Assembly (NCBI RefSeq): GCF_014197445.1
Contig: NZ_JACIFO010000003.1
Span: 1-64,000, forward strand
Direction: 5' to 3'
DNA: 64,000 bases
Origin: Mesonia hippocampi
Lineage (GTDB): Bacteria > Bacteroidota > Bacteroidia > Flavobacteriales > Flavobacteriaceae
The translations under genes and the position numbers were made by a program. This document shows positions 46,995 through 56,892 of the stretch, piece after piece (the first letter of the stretch is position 1; every line of letters begins with the position of its first letter). Below the pieces are notes generated by a model, which had not been told where the DNA came from, did not search any database, and saw only the letters and a program-made list of their open reading frames with translations.

Positions 46995-47747
46995 ATGAAA
47001 ACACAAATAAAATTTTCTAACCGAACTTTAACAATAGATTTAAGCAAACCGATAGATATCGCTATTAGTTTAAGTGGTGATGACGCAAACCCTTTGGCTT
47101 GGTATCTTTCAGCTCCAAAAATAACCCCTGTAAAAGAAGGAGATTGGATTGCAAAAGTATCGGAAGGCGCTTCGATAAACTTCAACAGTATATGGTTTAA
47201 CCCCCATGCACACGGAACGCATACAGAATGTTACGGGCATATCTCCAAAGAGTTTTACAACGTAAATAAAGCACTTAATAAATATTTTTTTACAGCAAAA
47301 CTAATCTCGGTAGCTCCAGAAAAGAAAGGTGAAGATTTTGTAATTTCTAAGCAACAATTAAAAACCTTATTTTCTCCAGGCAGTTGCGAGGCGCTTATTA
47401 TTAGAACACTCCCTAATCTTAAAAGTAAAAAACAAAAAAATTACAATCACTCTAATTGGCCTTACCTTACAGAAAGCGCAGCAACCTATATTAGAGAAGC
47501 AGGAGTTGAGCATCTTTTAATAGATTTGCCATCGGTTGATAAAGAAAAAGATGACGGACTCCTAAAAGCTCATCGAGCATTTTGGAATTACCCTAAAGCT
47601 CCACGAAAGCACGCTACAATTACCGAGTTGATTTATGTACCCAACAAAATAACCGACGGCGACTATTTATTAAACCTACAAATAGCTCCTTTTAAAAACG
47701 ATGCTAGCCCAAGTAAACCTATTTTATATAAAACACTAGCAAAATGA
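46995..47747 (+). CDS. Cyclase family protein (kynurenine formamidase-like)
   Basis: A 250-residue metal-dependent hydrolase of the cyclase/KynB family. The HAHGTHTECYGH motif (about residues 74-85) corresponds to the HxGTHxDxPxH metal site, with a Glu-Cys-Tyr variation where Asp-x-Pro is usual. The substrate is unknown; no tryptophan-degradation gene is nearby. Its stop overlaps the next start by 4 bp. Confidence 0.82.
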   Translation: MKTQIKFSNRTLTIDLSKPIDIAISLSGDDANPLAWYLSAPKITPVKEGDWIAKVSEGASINFNSIWFNPHAHGTHTECYGHISKEFYNVNKALNKYFFTAKLISVAPEKKGEDFVISKQQLKTLFSPGSCEALIIRTLPNLKSKKQKNYNHSNWPYLTESAATYIREAGVEHLLIDLPSVDKEKDDGLLKAHRAFWNYPKAPRKHATITELIYVPNKITDGDYLLNLQIAPFKNDASPSKPILYKTLAK

Positions 47748-48088
47748 AACTAAGCTTAAAATTAGAAGAATTTGCCATGTTTGCTCTAGGCGCTTATGCT
47801 TTTAGTACTTTATCTATCTCTTGGTGGTGGTTTTTTGGCTTATTATTTCTCCCTGATATAGGCATGCTAGGCTATGCTTTTGGTAATACCACAGGGGCAA
47901 TGGTCTATAATATTTTTCACCATAAAGGACTTGCTATTTTTATTTTTACTATTGGAATCTATACACAAATCCCTTGGCTTAAACTTATTGGAATTATCTT
48001 ATTTACTCATGCCAGCTTAGACCGAATACTAGGCTACGGACTTAAATATAAAAAAGGGTTTAAATTTACCCATCTAGAAAATTTATAA
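47744..48088 (+). CDS. DUF4260 family membrane protein
   Basis: A 114-residue protein with about four membrane segments and the DUF4260 patterns WWWFFGLLFLPDIGMLGY, AMVYNIFHHKGLA and HASLDRILGYGLKY. The function is unknown. It is translationally coupled to the cyclase-family gene (ATGA overlap) and followed by the DUF4230 gene after 8 bp. Confidence 0.85.
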   Translation: MKLSLKLEEFAMFALGAYAFSTLSISWWWFFGLLFLPDIGMLGYAFGNTTGAMVYNIFHHKGLAIFIFTIGIYTQIPWLKLIGIILFTHASLDRILGYGLKYKKGFKFTHLENL

Positions 48089-48096
48089 AAACAACT

Positions 48097-48717
48097 ATGG
48101 AATTACTATTTATAGGACTTGCTGTAGGGGCTGTTATCGCTTATTTTATTCTTTCTAAATTTAACAGAAACAGAAAGAAAGAACGTGTAGAAAAGCAATC
48201 TGTTGTACTTATGGAAAAAATAAGAAGTGTTTGTAAATTCATCACTATAGAAGGCGATTTCTCTGAAATTTACCACTACAAAAACGTAAAAGATAAATGG
48301 GTAAATTTACTTTTTGGAAGTAAAAAAGCACTTGTATTAATCGAGGCGAAAGCACACATTGGTTTCGACTTGACCAAAGTAAAAATGCATGCCGACACCC
48401 AAAATAAAACCATTATTCTAACCGAGTTTCCTAAACCCGAATTGCTCACCATAGAAACCGATTTTAAATACTATGACAAACAAGAAGGCTGGGCAAACCC
48501 GTTTACCTCTACAGATTTAACCGACATTAACCAAGAAGCAAAACAATATATCGTAGATAAAGTACCCGAAAGTGGTTTACTTGCCGAAGCTTCTAAACAA
48601 GCGCTTGAAACCATACAACTTATGGAAAAAATTGTAGAAACCATTAACTGGAAATTAGATTATACAGGATTGGAAACACAAACTTCCCTTAAAAAAGTGG
48701 AAGCAAAAAAAGACTAA
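48097..48717 (+). CDS. DUF4230 family protein
   Basis: A 206-residue protein with one N-terminal membrane anchor (about 3-19) and an extracytoplasmic or cytoplasmic domain matching DUF4230 (VCKFITIEGDFSEIYHYK near 45-62, LVLIEAKAHIGFDLTKV near 77-93). The function is unknown. It is part of a four-gene rightward run. Confidence 0.8.
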   Translation: MELLFIGLAVGAVIAYFILSKFNRNRKKERVEKQSVVLMEKIRSVCKFITIEGDFSEIYHYKNVKDKWVNLLFGSKKALVLIEAKAHIGFDLTKVKMHADTQNKTIILTEFPKPELLTIETDFKYYDKQEGWANPFTSTDLTDINQEAKQYIVDKVPESGLLAEASKQALETIQLMEKIVETINWKLDYTGLETQTSLKKVEAKKD

Positions 48718-48727
48718 AAACTACGTT

Positions 48728-49102
48728 ATGAACCTAGAAGATTTTAGAAATTTTTGTTTAGAAAAAAAAGCGAGCGAAGAAGATTTCCCTTTCACTAAAG
48801 ATATTCTTGTATTTAAGGTTATGGGAAAAATGTTTGCCCTTACCAACATTAACTCATGGGAAAGCGGAATCCCAGAAGTAAACTTAAAATGTGAACCTGA
48901 AAAAGCAGAAGAATTACGGGCTAAATATCCCGAAAGCATACTACCTGGATACCACATGCACAAAAAACATTGGAACACTATAAAAATATACCACAAGGAT
49001 ATTGCGCCTAGCTTACTTACAACATTGATAAATCACAGCTACCAACTGGTTGTACAAAAACTTACCAAAAAGCAACAACAGCAATTAAACGAGCATTTTT
49101 AA
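48728..49102 (+). CDS. MmcQ/YjbR family protein
   Basis: A 124-residue CyaY-like fold protein: MNLEDFRNFCLEKKASEEDFPF start, the FKVMGKMFAL strand, and the LPGYHMHKKHWNTIKI motif near 75-90. The family is often annotated as DNA-binding on weak evidence. It is the last gene of the run. Its end overlaps the end of the convergent DUF3078 gene by 4 bp, with no terminator between them. Confidence 0.85.
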   Translation: MNLEDFRNFCLEKKASEEDFPFTKDILVFKVMGKMFALTNINSWESGIPEVNLKCEPEKAEELRAKYPESILPGYHMHKKHWNTIKIYHKDIAPSLLTTLINHSYQLVVQKLTKKQQQQLNEHF

Positions 49103-50142
49103 AGCGCTAGCAACACTCCAATTCCCAATTGCTGCTTCCATTGTACACGCGAGCCTGCATCTACCATTTCGCCCGCATCATTCTTTTTCTGTATCTTAAC
49201 ATCATCATCATACTTTAAATGCGAACCTATACTTGCAAGCACATATTTATTTACTTTAAAATTAAAGCTCAACTCCCAATTGATGTCTATATTTCCAAAA
49301 TTATTTAGGTAATCGGTATATAGGCTTATTTTATGCTTTAATTTAATATTGTTAAATATCTCGGTATTGTATTCATTGGTAATTAATGCTCCTAGCTCTG
49401 TACGGCTATTTCTTCCTCTTTTTATAATATTTCCATCGGCATCTTTAACAGCGGCTTTTACACCAAATGCTCCCGAATTAGCCAACTCTTGGTCTAATAC
49501 AAATGTAGATTTTAAGGTAAGTGGCGATAAATATAATGTAAACGATTTTATTTTTTTACCATATTCTGTCCCTAAACCTAAATACCAATAAGCAGGAGCC
49601 ATAAAGGTTGATATTTTATTATCGGTATCAGGGTATTTATATCCGTTAGAAATTTGCGTGCTGAAATTAAATTTCGCAGAATAAAACCATGCTGAAGAAG
49701 AATCTCTACGGTAACCAACAGTAGAGTTAAATTCTAAATGATCATCGGTTTTTTGGAGCTCTCTTCCTTTTTGCTCATTAAGTCCGTAGCGTGCTTTCAG
49801 TTCATTATTCCAACGTAATTTATTTGTTTCATAAATACGTTGAAACTCTGTTTTTAATAAGCCCGAAATGGCATTTGCACCTCCTGCATTCCAGTTTACA
49901 AAAGCAACTTCGTTAACATCTAAGCCTATTTTATTTACTTTTTTCCATTGCCAACGCCTAGGACTTAACCTTAATACTGTTGGAGGAACCAGGCTTGGCT
50001 CTATCAACGTTTTATCGAATGGTAAGGAATCTACAGGCTTTATCTCTAACTCTAAGGGAGTAGCTAATTGTGGTTGTTGAGAAAAACCAATAGCACAAGT
50101 ACAAAGAGCAATTATCAGCCATAATTTCTGTTTGTAATCCAC
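49099..50142 (-). CDS. DUF3078 outer-membrane-like protein
   Basis: A 347-residue exported protein (signal peptide to about residue 21, ending GFSQQ) with alternating beta-strand patterns. It matches DUF3078, including NKIGLDVNEVAFVNWNAGG near 67-85 and a C-terminal strand LGIGVLLAL. It is probably a small outer-membrane barrel of unknown function. It lies 20 bp downstream of the purM-type gene. Confidence 0.82.
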   Translation of the reverse strand: MDYKQKLWLIIALCTCAIGFSQQPQLATPLELEIKPVDSLPFDKTLIEPSLVPPTVLRLSPRRWQWKKVNKIGLDVNEVAFVNWNAGGANAISGLLKTEFQRIYETNKLRWNNELKARYGLNEQKGRELQKTDDHLEFNSTVGYRRDSSSAWFYSAKFNFSTQISNGYKYPDTDNKISTFMAPAYWYLGLGTEYGKKIKSFTLYLSPLTLKSTFVLDQELANSGAFGVKAAVKDADGNIIKRGRNSRTELGALITNEYNTEIFNNIKLKHKISLYTDYLNNFGNIDINWELSFNFKVNKYVLASIGSHLKYDDDVKIQKKNDAGEMVDAGSRVQWKQQLGIGVLLAL

Positions 50143-50161
50143 AAAAAAATAGTTTATGTAT

Positions 50162-51343
50162 TTATTGATATTGAAAACTTCCTAAACTGCTTTTTATGCT
50201 AAGTTTTTTTTCTTCGGAAGCTTCTACACGGCCAACAATTTTTGCATCGACATTAAACGTTTTTGAAATTTCAATAATATCGGTAGCTATTTCCTCTGGC
50301 ACATACAACTCCATACGATGCCCCATATTAAATACCTGATACATCTCTTTCCAATCTGTTTTGCTTTCTTCCTGAATCAATTTAAACAACGGTGGCACTT
50401 CAAACATATTGTCTTTAATAATATGTAAGTTATCTATAAAATGTAAAATTTTGGTTTGTGCGCCTCCGCTGCAATGTACCATTCCGTGGATTTCTTTTGC
50501 AGAATATTTTTCTAATATCTTCTTGATGATAGGGGCGTATGTTCGGGTTGGCGAAAGCACTAATTTCCCAGCATCTACAGGAACATCTGCTACAGTATCG
50601 GTAAGCTTTTTGCTTCCTGAATAAACCAATTCTTTAGGAATCGAAGCATCAAAACTTTCTGGATATTTTTCGGCTAATGCATGGGTAAACACATCATGCC
50701 TAGCGGAAGTTAATCCATTGCTTCCCATTCCTCCATTATAACGCTGCTCGTATGTTGCTTGCCCAAAAGAGGCTAAACCTACTATCACATCGCCAGGTTT
50801 TATATTGGCATTATCTATAACCTTATCTTTTTTAATTCTTGCAGTTACTGTAGAATCTACAATAATAGTTTTCACTAAATCTCCTACATCTGCAGTTTCT
50901 CCTCCGGTAGTATGAATCTCTACGCCAAACTTTTTAAGCTCGGTTACCAATTCTTCGGTTCCATTAATAATAGCAGAAATCACCTCTCCTGGAATTAAGT
51001 TTTTGTTTCTTCCTATGGTTGAAGATAGTAGTATATTATCGGTAGCGCCTACACAAAGTAAATCGTCTACATTCATAATTAATGCATCTTGGGCGATTCC
51101 TTTCCAAACAGAAATGTCTCCGGTTTCTTTCCAATACATATAAGCCAAAGACGATTTTGTTCCTGCTCCATCTGCATGCATGATAAGGCAATACTCATCA
51201 TCTTGAGTTAAGTAATCGGGAATAATTTTACAAAAAGCTTTAGGAAACAAGCCTTTATCTATGTTTTTTATTGCTTTATGTACTTCTTCTTTCTCTGCAG
51301 AAACCCCTCGTTGCGCGTAACGTTTACTAACTTTTTGACTCAT
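50162..51343 (-). CDS. purM: Phosphoribosylformylglycinamidine cyclo-ligase (AIR synthase)
   Basis: A 393-residue enzyme of purine synthesis that makes aminoimidazole ribotide. It has the PurM pattern: YAQRGVS near the start, HADGAGTKSSLAY (about 58-70), DALIMNVDDLLCVGA (about 84-98) and GGETADVGDLVKT. It is longer than the usual 345 residues, as in other Bacteroidota. The ATG at 51343 is chosen because an exact -7 box TATTTTTG on the minus strand at 51362-51369 excludes an ATG at 51373. Confidence 0.9.
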   Translation of the reverse strand: MSQKVSKRYAQRGVSAEKEEVHKAIKNIDKGLFPKAFCKIIPDYLTQDDEYCLIMHADGAGTKSSLAYMYWKETGDISVWKGIAQDALIMNVDDLLCVGATDNILLSSTIGRNKNLIPGEVISAIINGTEELVTELKKFGVEIHTTGGETADVGDLVKTIIVDSTVTARIKKDKVIDNANIKPGDVIVGLASFGQATYEQRYNGGMGSNGLTSARHDVFTHALAEKYPESFDASIPKELVYSGSKKLTDTVADVPVDAGKLVLSPTRTYAPIIKKILEKYSAKEIHGMVHCSGGAQTKILHFIDNLHIIKDNMFEVPPLFKLIQEESKTDWKEMYQVFNMGHRMELYVPEEIATDIIEISKTFNVDAKIVGRVEASEEKKLSIKSSLGSFQYQ

Positions 51344-51375
51344 ACTATTAAATTTGAAATGCAAAAATAACAAAT

Positions 51376-51404
51376 AAAAAATCCCGTTTTAAGAAAAACG
51401 GGAT
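51376..51404 (-). terminator. Terminator of the glutamine synthetase gene
   Basis: ATCCCGTTTT (51381-51390) / AAAACGGGAT (51395-51404), a perfect 10-bp stem followed by TTTTTTA on the minus strand. It lies just 12 bp after the glnA stop. Confidence 0.85.
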
Positions 51405-51415
51405 GAAATAATTTT

Positions 51416-53602
51416 TTAATGTGTAAAAAGTAATTCTCGGTATTTGGTTAATGGCCAAAGCTCATCGTCTACCAATACTTCCAATTTATCACAATGGTAA
51501 CGGATATCATCAAAATAGGGCTTTACCTCATCGCAATACATTATTGCTTTTTCTTCTATACAGGTTAATTTATTGGCCTTTTTACGTGCATCTATCATCT
51601 GTGTAGTTGCTTTGTTTATTTTGGCTATATGTCCCGATATAGCTTCTATAATACGCAATTGCTCTTCTGCGTAGGTTTTAAAACTATCGCCATAAATATC
51701 TTTAAGTCCTTTTACATTTTCTATAAGAATATTTTGGTAGCGGATAGCTGTAGGAATAACATGATTTCTTGCAATATCGCCCAACACACGTCCTTCTATC
51801 TGGATATGTTTTGCATACTCCTCCATCTCTATATCGTAACGGGCTTGAATCTCTACTTCATTCATCACCTCCATGCGTGTATAAAGGTCTATCGCTAATG
51901 GAGATATCTTTGCTTTTAAAGCAATTGGAGTTGTTTTATTATTGCTTAATTTACGTTTTAAAGCTTCTTTTTCCCATGCATCACCATAGCCGTCACCCTC
52001 AAAACGTATTTTTTTAGAGGCTTTGATATACTCGCGCAAGACATTAAAAATCGCATCGTCTTTTTTCATATTTTCTGTTGCGATTAATGCATCTACCTCT
52101 TTCTTAAATTCTTCTAATTGCCTTGCTACAATCGTGTTTATAACCGTCATGGCATTAGAGCAATTTGCTGTAGAACCTACCGCACGAAGCTCAAATTTAT
52201 TTCCTGTAAAAGCAAATGGCGAAGTACGGTTACGATCTGTATTATCGAGTAATATTTCAGGTATTTTCCCAACTACATTTAGCTTTAATTCTGTTTTTTC
52301 TTGCGGAGATAATTTCCCATCGGTTACTTTTTCTAGCTCGTTAAGCACCTCATCTAACTGCGATCCTATAAATACCGATATAATTGCTGGCGGTGCCTCA
52401 TTTGCTCCTAATCTATGGTCGTTAGAAGCGGTTGCTATGGCCGCTCTAATTAATTCTTCATAATCGTGAACCGCTTTTATGGTGTTTACAAAGAAGGTTA
52501 AAAACTGTAAATTTTTCATAGGAGTTGCTCCTGGACTTAACAAGTTTATGCCTGTATCTGTAGCTAAAGACCAGTTGTTGTGTTTTCCGCTTCCGTTTAC
52601 ACCAGCAAATGGTTTCTCGTGAAATAGCACTTTAAAGTTATGGCGTTCAGCAACTTTCCCCATCACATCCATCAACAACAGGTTATGATCTACTGCGAGG
52701 TTTGCTTCTTCAAAAATAGGAGCTAATTCAAACTGATTGGGAGCTACTTCGTTATGACGCGTTTTTGCGGGGATTCCCAACAGCATACATTCGTTTTCTA
52801 AATCGCGCATATAGTTTAATATACGTGAAGGTATAGAGCCAAAATAATGATCGTCTAACTGCTGCCCTTTTGCTGGAGCATGCCCTAATAGAGTTCTTCC
52901 TGAAAGCATAATATCTGGCCTAGAATTTGCTAAATCTTTATCAATCAAGAAGTATTCTTGCTCCCAGCCTAAAGTTGCATTTACTTTTTTTACTTTCTTA
53001 TCGAAATACTGAACAACTTTAGTTGCTGCACTATCAAGAACTTGTAAAGAGCGTAATAAAGGAGTTTTATAATCTAAAGCTTCTCCTGTATAAGAGACAA
53101 ATACTGTAGGAATACAGAGCGTTGTACCCCAAATAAAGGCTGGTGAGGTGGGATCCCAAGCGGTATAACCTCTAGCTTCGAAGGTATTACGAATTCCGCC
53201 GTTAGGAAAGCTTGAAGCATCGGGTTCTTGTTGCACTAAAGCCGAACCTCCAAATTTTTCTATAGCAGATAAATCATCATCTATATCAAAAAAGGCATCA
53301 TGCTTTTCTGCTGTAGATCCGGTAAGCGGCTGAAACCAATGTGTATAATGGGTTACTCCTTTAGAGATTGCCCACTCCTTCATCCCTGTAGAAATATAGT
53401 CGGCTAAATGGCGTTCTATTTTTGTTCCTTTCTCGATAGCATCCATCAAACTATTGAAAGATGTTTTTGTAAGAAATTGACGCATTGCCTTTTTATTAAA
53501 GACATTTGTGGCGTAAATTTCTGAACGTCGGTGCGGTTCTTGAACCTCTACTGGCTTACGCGTAGAGATTTGTTTTAAAGCGTGAAATCGTAATGTTGAC
53601 AT
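51416..53602 (-). CDS. glnA: Glutamine synthetase type III
   Basis: A 728-residue GSIII enzyme that joins ammonia to glutamate, the main ammonium-assimilating form in Bacteroidota. Family blocks include RSEIYATNVFNKKAMRQFL near the start, KHNNWSLATDTG, NRTSPFAFTGNKFELRAVGS (catalytic region) and a long helical C-terminal domain. A consensus -7 box TATTTTTG (53627-53634) overlaps an upstream ATG at 53629, so the ATG at 53602 is taken as the start. Confidence 0.95.
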   Translation of the reverse strand: MSTLRFHALKQISTRKPVEVQEPHRRSEIYATNVFNKKAMRQFLTKTSFNSLMDAIEKGTKIERHLADYISTGMKEWAISKGVTHYTHWFQPLTGSTAEKHDAFFDIDDDLSAIEKFGGSALVQQEPDASSFPNGGIRNTFEARGYTAWDPTSPAFIWGTTLCIPTVFVSYTGEALDYKTPLLRSLQVLDSAATKVVQYFDKKVKKVNATLGWEQEYFLIDKDLANSRPDIMLSGRTLLGHAPAKGQQLDDHYFGSIPSRILNYMRDLENECMLLGIPAKTRHNEVAPNQFELAPIFEEANLAVDHNLLLMDVMGKVAERHNFKVLFHEKPFAGVNGSGKHNNWSLATDTGINLLSPGATPMKNLQFLTFFVNTIKAVHDYEELIRAAIATASNDHRLGANEAPPAIISVFIGSQLDEVLNELEKVTDGKLSPQEKTELKLNVVGKIPEILLDNTDRNRTSPFAFTGNKFELRAVGSTANCSNAMTVINTIVARQLEEFKKEVDALIATENMKKDDAIFNVLREYIKASKKIRFEGDGYGDAWEKEALKRKLSNNKTTPIALKAKISPLAIDLYTRMEVMNEVEIQARYDIEMEEYAKHIQIEGRVLGDIARNHVIPTAIRYQNILIENVKGLKDIYGDSFKTYAEEQLRIIEAISGHIAKINKATTQMIDARKKANKLTCIEEKAIMYCDEVKPYFDDIRYHCDKLEVLVDDELWPLTKYRELLFTH

Positions 53603-53721
53603 AATATTTTTGTTGTGTTGAGACCACAAAAATAAAACAAAAACAAAAACACCCCTTCAAAAATGTAATTTTATTCTAAAAAAATAACAAAATTAAACTT
53701 CACCCCCTAAAAAAACAAGGG

Positions 53722-54669
53722 CTATAAAAAGGAAAGCGAAACAAAAACCGCATAAGCCCCAACTAACAACAGTCCTTTATACTTTGTAAACTCATACTTT
53801 TTAGGTAAAAACACCAACGGAAATAAAACAAAGGCAAAACCTATCATCCACCAAATATCAAACGTTAATATTCCTTCAGACTGCATTTTGATAGGCTGAA
53901 TAATTGCTGTAATCCCTAATACCGAAGCGATATTAAAAATATTAGATCCGATTAAGTTTCCTATAGATAAGGCTTTTTCTTTTTTAAGTGCAGCAATCAC
54001 AGAAGCTGCTAATTCTGGAACACTCGTCCCAACGGCAATCATTGTTACAGATATAACGCGCTCGCTTACACCTAATTTTTCGGCTAAATCTACGGCTCCA
54101 TTCACCAACCAATCTGAGCCAAAGTACAAAGCAACTCCACCAATTATTAGCCATACAATTGTTTTAAACATCGATGTATATTGCAATTTTTCATCGACTT
54201 CTTCGGTTGCATCGGCAGGCGGATTTCGTCTTGCGCGTTGCAACAATAACACCAAGTACAATACAATTGCAATAACAAGCCCTATTCCTTCTATTCTAGA
54301 AATACCTCCGCCAGATTGTAAACAAAAATATAAGACGATAGAAAACAACATCATTACAGGCCAATTAAACCTATAAAAATCTCTATCTACTGCAATGTTG
54401 GTAATAAGCGCGGTAATCCCTAATACCAATCCTATATTTGCGATATTAGAGCCTACTACATTTCCTAAACTTATGTCTGAAGAGCCTGCGATAGCTGCTT
54501 GTAAACTCACTAATAATTCAGGTAAAGAAGTAGCAAAAGACACCACTGTTAACCCAATAATCATTTTAGAAATTTTAAATTTAAATGATATTGCCACAGA
54601 GGAACGCACCAAAAACTCTCCTCCTACTACCAATAAAACTAATCCAAGAAGTATAAAAACTATAGCCAT
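53722..54669 (-). CDS. Calcium/sodium antiporter (CaCA family)
   Basis: A 315-residue inner-membrane exchanger with two inverted alpha repeats, each with the family motif: GNVVGSNIANIGLVLG (about 70-85) and GNLIGSNIFNIASVLG (about 233-248). The preceding VSFATSLPELLVS and VAVGTSVPELAAS carry the ion-binding glutamates. About ten membrane spans. It is similar to YrbG; ion specificity is not proved. Confidence 0.92.
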   Translation of the reverse strand: MAIVFILLGLVLLVVGGEFLVRSSVAISFKFKISKMIIGLTVVSFATSLPELLVSLQAAIAGSSDISLGNVVGSNIANIGLVLGITALITNIAVDRDFYRFNWPVMMLFSIVLYFCLQSGGGISRIEGIGLVIAIVLYLVLLLQRARRNPPADATEEVDEKLQYTSMFKTIVWLIIGGVALYFGSDWLVNGAVDLAEKLGVSERVISVTMIAVGTSVPELAASVIAALKKEKALSIGNLIGSNIFNIASVLGITAIIQPIKMQSEGILTFDIWWMIGFAFVLFPLVFLPKKYEFTKYKGLLLVGAYAVFVSLSFL

Positions 54670-54757
54670 ATATCTAGTCTATTTTGAAGCTGCAAAGATA
54701 AATGATTTCAATCAAACACTACTTTAAAATAAACTCATAATATTTTTTTGTTATTAT

Positions 54758-54789
54758 TTTGATTTAATAAACAAAACATTGTATATTTG
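54758..54789 (+). promoter_or_regulatory. Promoter of tRNA-Arg
   Basis: TTTG (54758-54761), 20 bases, TATATTTG (54782-54789): an exact consensus match, with the start near the tRNA 5' end. Confidence 0.8.
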
Positions 54790-54799
54790 CAGCCGCAAA

Positions 54800-54873
54800 G
54801 GCCTCGTAGCTCAACTGAATAGAGTACCTGATTACGGCTCAGGCGGTTGCAGGTTTGAATCCTGCCGAGGTCA
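54800..54873 (+). tRNA. tRNA-Arg (ACG)
   Basis: A 74-nt cloverleaf with acceptor GGCCTCG/CGAGGTC (one G-T pair), anticodon stem CCTGA/TCAGG with loop TTACGGC (anticodon ACG, read as ICG after deamination) and T-loop TTTGAAT. It marks the left border of the accessory stretch that follows. Confidence 0.95.
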
Positions 54874-54875
54874 CT

Positions 54876-54913
54876 AAAAACCTTCTTAATCTGTAGATTT
54901 TGAAGGTTTTTTT
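54876..54913 (+). terminator. Terminator of tRNA-Arg
   Basis: AAAAACCTTC / GAAGGTTTTT stem followed by TTT; it begins 3 bases after the tRNA. Confidence 0.8.
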
Positions 54914-55042
54914 ATTTGTATCACTTTGGTAATTAGATAATTATCTAAATTCACACACAACTTTCGGGAATGCTCTAAAGAAAACCTACAATCCACATTC
55001 CTTTTTATTGAAAAATACCACAAGATATGTTTTCTTTGTTAT

Positions 55043-55648
55043 ATGGCTTCAACAAATTGTACAGATACCACTAACCTAATTAAACATATACAAGCTTATG
55101 TTTCTTTAACTGATACAGAGATAACGCAACTTACAGCGGCTATCCAAGTAAAAACTGTAAAAAAGAAGGAATACCTTGTAAAGACTGGCAACATTTGTAA
55201 AGATTACTATTTTGTTAGTCAGGGCTGTTTGCGCATGTTTTTTATTAAAGAAAACGGCACAGAACAAATCACACAATTTGCCATTGAAAACTGGTGGATG
55301 ACAGACCACATGAGCTTGTTAAAACAGCAACAATCCCCTTTTTATATACAAGCTATTGAAAATACGAACGTAATTATTTTACACAGCTCCACCGCAGAAA
55401 AACTTTTTAAAAAAATCCCTGCGCTAGAAAAATATTTTAGAATTATCTTACAACATGCGTATGCCGCTTCACAGTTTCGCATCAAATACTTATATGATTA
55501 TTCTAGAGAAGAATTATACACTCACTTTGCTGCTCATTTTCCTGATTTCTTACAACGTGTTCCTCAATATATGCTAGCTTCCTATTTAGGTTTTACACCA
55601 GAATACCTTAGCGAAATAAGAAAGAAACTACAAAACAACCCTTCTTAA
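55043..55648 (+). CDS. Crp/Fnr family transcriptional regulator
   Basis: A 201-residue protein with an N-terminal cyclic-nucleotide-binding-like beta-roll (LVKTGNICKDYYFVSQGCLRMFF near 45-67) and a C-terminal helix-turn-helix (VPQYMLASYLGFTPEYLSEIRKKL). The cAMP phosphate-binding motif is not conserved, so the ligand is unknown. It is followed by an AhpD-like gene, a frequent pairing in Bacteroidota where the regulator likely controls the redox gene. Confidence 0.88.
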   Translation: MASTNCTDTTNLIKHIQAYVSLTDTEITQLTAAIQVKTVKKKEYLVKTGNICKDYYFVSQGCLRMFFIKENGTEQITQFAIENWWMTDHMSLLKQQQSPFYIQAIENTNVIILHSSTAEKLFKKIPALEKYFRIILQHAYAASQFRIKYLYDYSREELYTHFAAHFPDFLQRVPQYMLASYLGFTPEYLSEIRKKLQNNPS

Positions 55649-55706
55649 ACCAGTTTAAGTTTTAACATCATAAGGAATAATATCTTTGATTTATAAAATG
55701 AAAATT

Positions 55707-56150
55707 ATGGAACAAAGACTAAACATTCAGCAATTAGAACCCAATGCTTACAAAGCTATTTTAGAAATTTCTAAATACCTTGAAACAACATCCCTTTCAA
55801 AAACCAGTAAAAACCTTATAAAAATAAGAAGTTCTCAAATTAACGGTTGTGCTTACTGTATAGAAATACACACTACTGAAGCTTTAAAAAACGGAGAAAA
55901 ACAAAACAGAATTTTTGCGTTGAGCGCCTGGAAAGAATCTCCTTTATTTTCTGAAAAAGAAAAAGCCTTGTTAGCGGTTACTGATGAAATAACACAGATA
56001 AGTAATAATGGATTAACAGAAGAAACCTTCCAAAAGCTTAAAAGTTACTTTAACGACAATGAAATAGCACAAATTATTATACAAATAGGAGAAATTAATA
56101 TTTGGAATCGTATTGCGGTTTCTACACAAATGTTTCATCAACCATCATAA
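55707..56150 (+). CDS. Carboxymuconolactone decarboxylase / AhpD-like protein
   Basis: A 147-residue all-alpha protein with the redox motif CAYCIEIHT (Cys48, Cys51, His55), as in AhpD-type peroxidase partners. The likely role is disposal of peroxides or reactive small molecules. The ATG at 55707 is chosen because an exact TATCTTTG box (55681-55688) puts the transcript start near 55695; ATGs at 55686 and possibly 55698 are upstream of or at that point. Confidence 0.82.
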   Translation: MEQRLNIQQLEPNAYKAILEISKYLETTSLSKTSKNLIKIRSSQINGCAYCIEIHTTEALKNGEKQNRIFALSAWKESPLFSEKEKALLAVTDEITQISNNGLTEETFQKLKSYFNDNEIAQIIIQIGEINIWNRIAVSTQMFHQPS

Positions 56151-56204
56151 GAGTTTGCAATAAAATTAATCGATAAAGCTATTCTGTTTGAGTAGCTTTA
56201 TTGG

Positions 56205-56783
56205 TTACCTTTCGTTATGTCCTTTACCTTGAAACATTTTAGGTATCGATTTTTCTATTCTCGATAAACGTGTTTTTGATTGTTTGGCTTGAGAAAAATA
56301 CAACAAGTAACTTCGTTGCCTTCCTGGTGTTAATGCTTCGAAAACTTTTTTTATAGCTGAGTTTTCTTCTAGAATTTCTTTAAATTCACTTGGCATTTCA
56401 AATTCTGAAGTTTCTTTCGTTTTTACTTTTACACCTGCTTTTTCAACTTCTATCGCTTCAAAAATATATCTTTTGATTGTTGGCGTCAAATCTATAACCT
56501 CTTCTGGTTTTGTAAATCTAATTTGACGAGCCGTTTGCACATTTTCTGTTTGCTGAATTAAAACTTCATCGGTGTCTTTTAACAGCACTCCTTTATGAAA
56601 AAGTAAGGCACAATAATCTTTAAAGCCATGAATTAACACTACGTTTTTCCCTTGAAATGTATAACAAGGATGCTTCCATTTAAAATCTTCTTCAAGACCA
56701 CAGTCCAAACAAATTTGGCGCAACAACGTTGTTTCTTCCTTCCAATTTTTTATACTTTTTATGTATGCATCTACTTTTTCCAT
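56205..56783 (-). CDS. YdeI/OmpD-associated family protein
   Basis: A 192-residue protein. The N-terminal part is a DUF1801/YdhG-like domain (LRQICLDCGLEEDFKWKHPCYTFQGKNVVLIHGFKDYCALLFHKG in part), and the C-terminal part is an OmdA-type helical segment (LTPGRQRSYLLYFSQAKQSKTRLSRIEKSIPKMFQGKG), both typical of YdeI. The E. coli homologue is linked to antimicrobial peptide resistance; this is not tested here. It is transcribed against its neighbours. Confidence 0.85.
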   Translation of the reverse strand: MEKVDAYIKSIKNWKEETTLLRQICLDCGLEEDFKWKHPCYTFQGKNVVLIHGFKDYCALLFHKGVLLKDTDEVLIQQTENVQTARQIRFTKPEEVIDLTPTIKRYIFEAIEVEKAGVKVKTKETSEFEMPSEFKEILEENSAIKKVFEALTPGRQRSYLLYFSQAKQSKTRLSRIEKSIPKMFQGKGHNER

Positions 56784-56892
56784 TTTTAAATAAAATTCTT
56801 AAAAACAAATGTAAAAAAATAAAATATTGATAATAAAAACTAAACAAGTATATTTTATTTACATTTTTTATATTTACAAAAATAATACATCT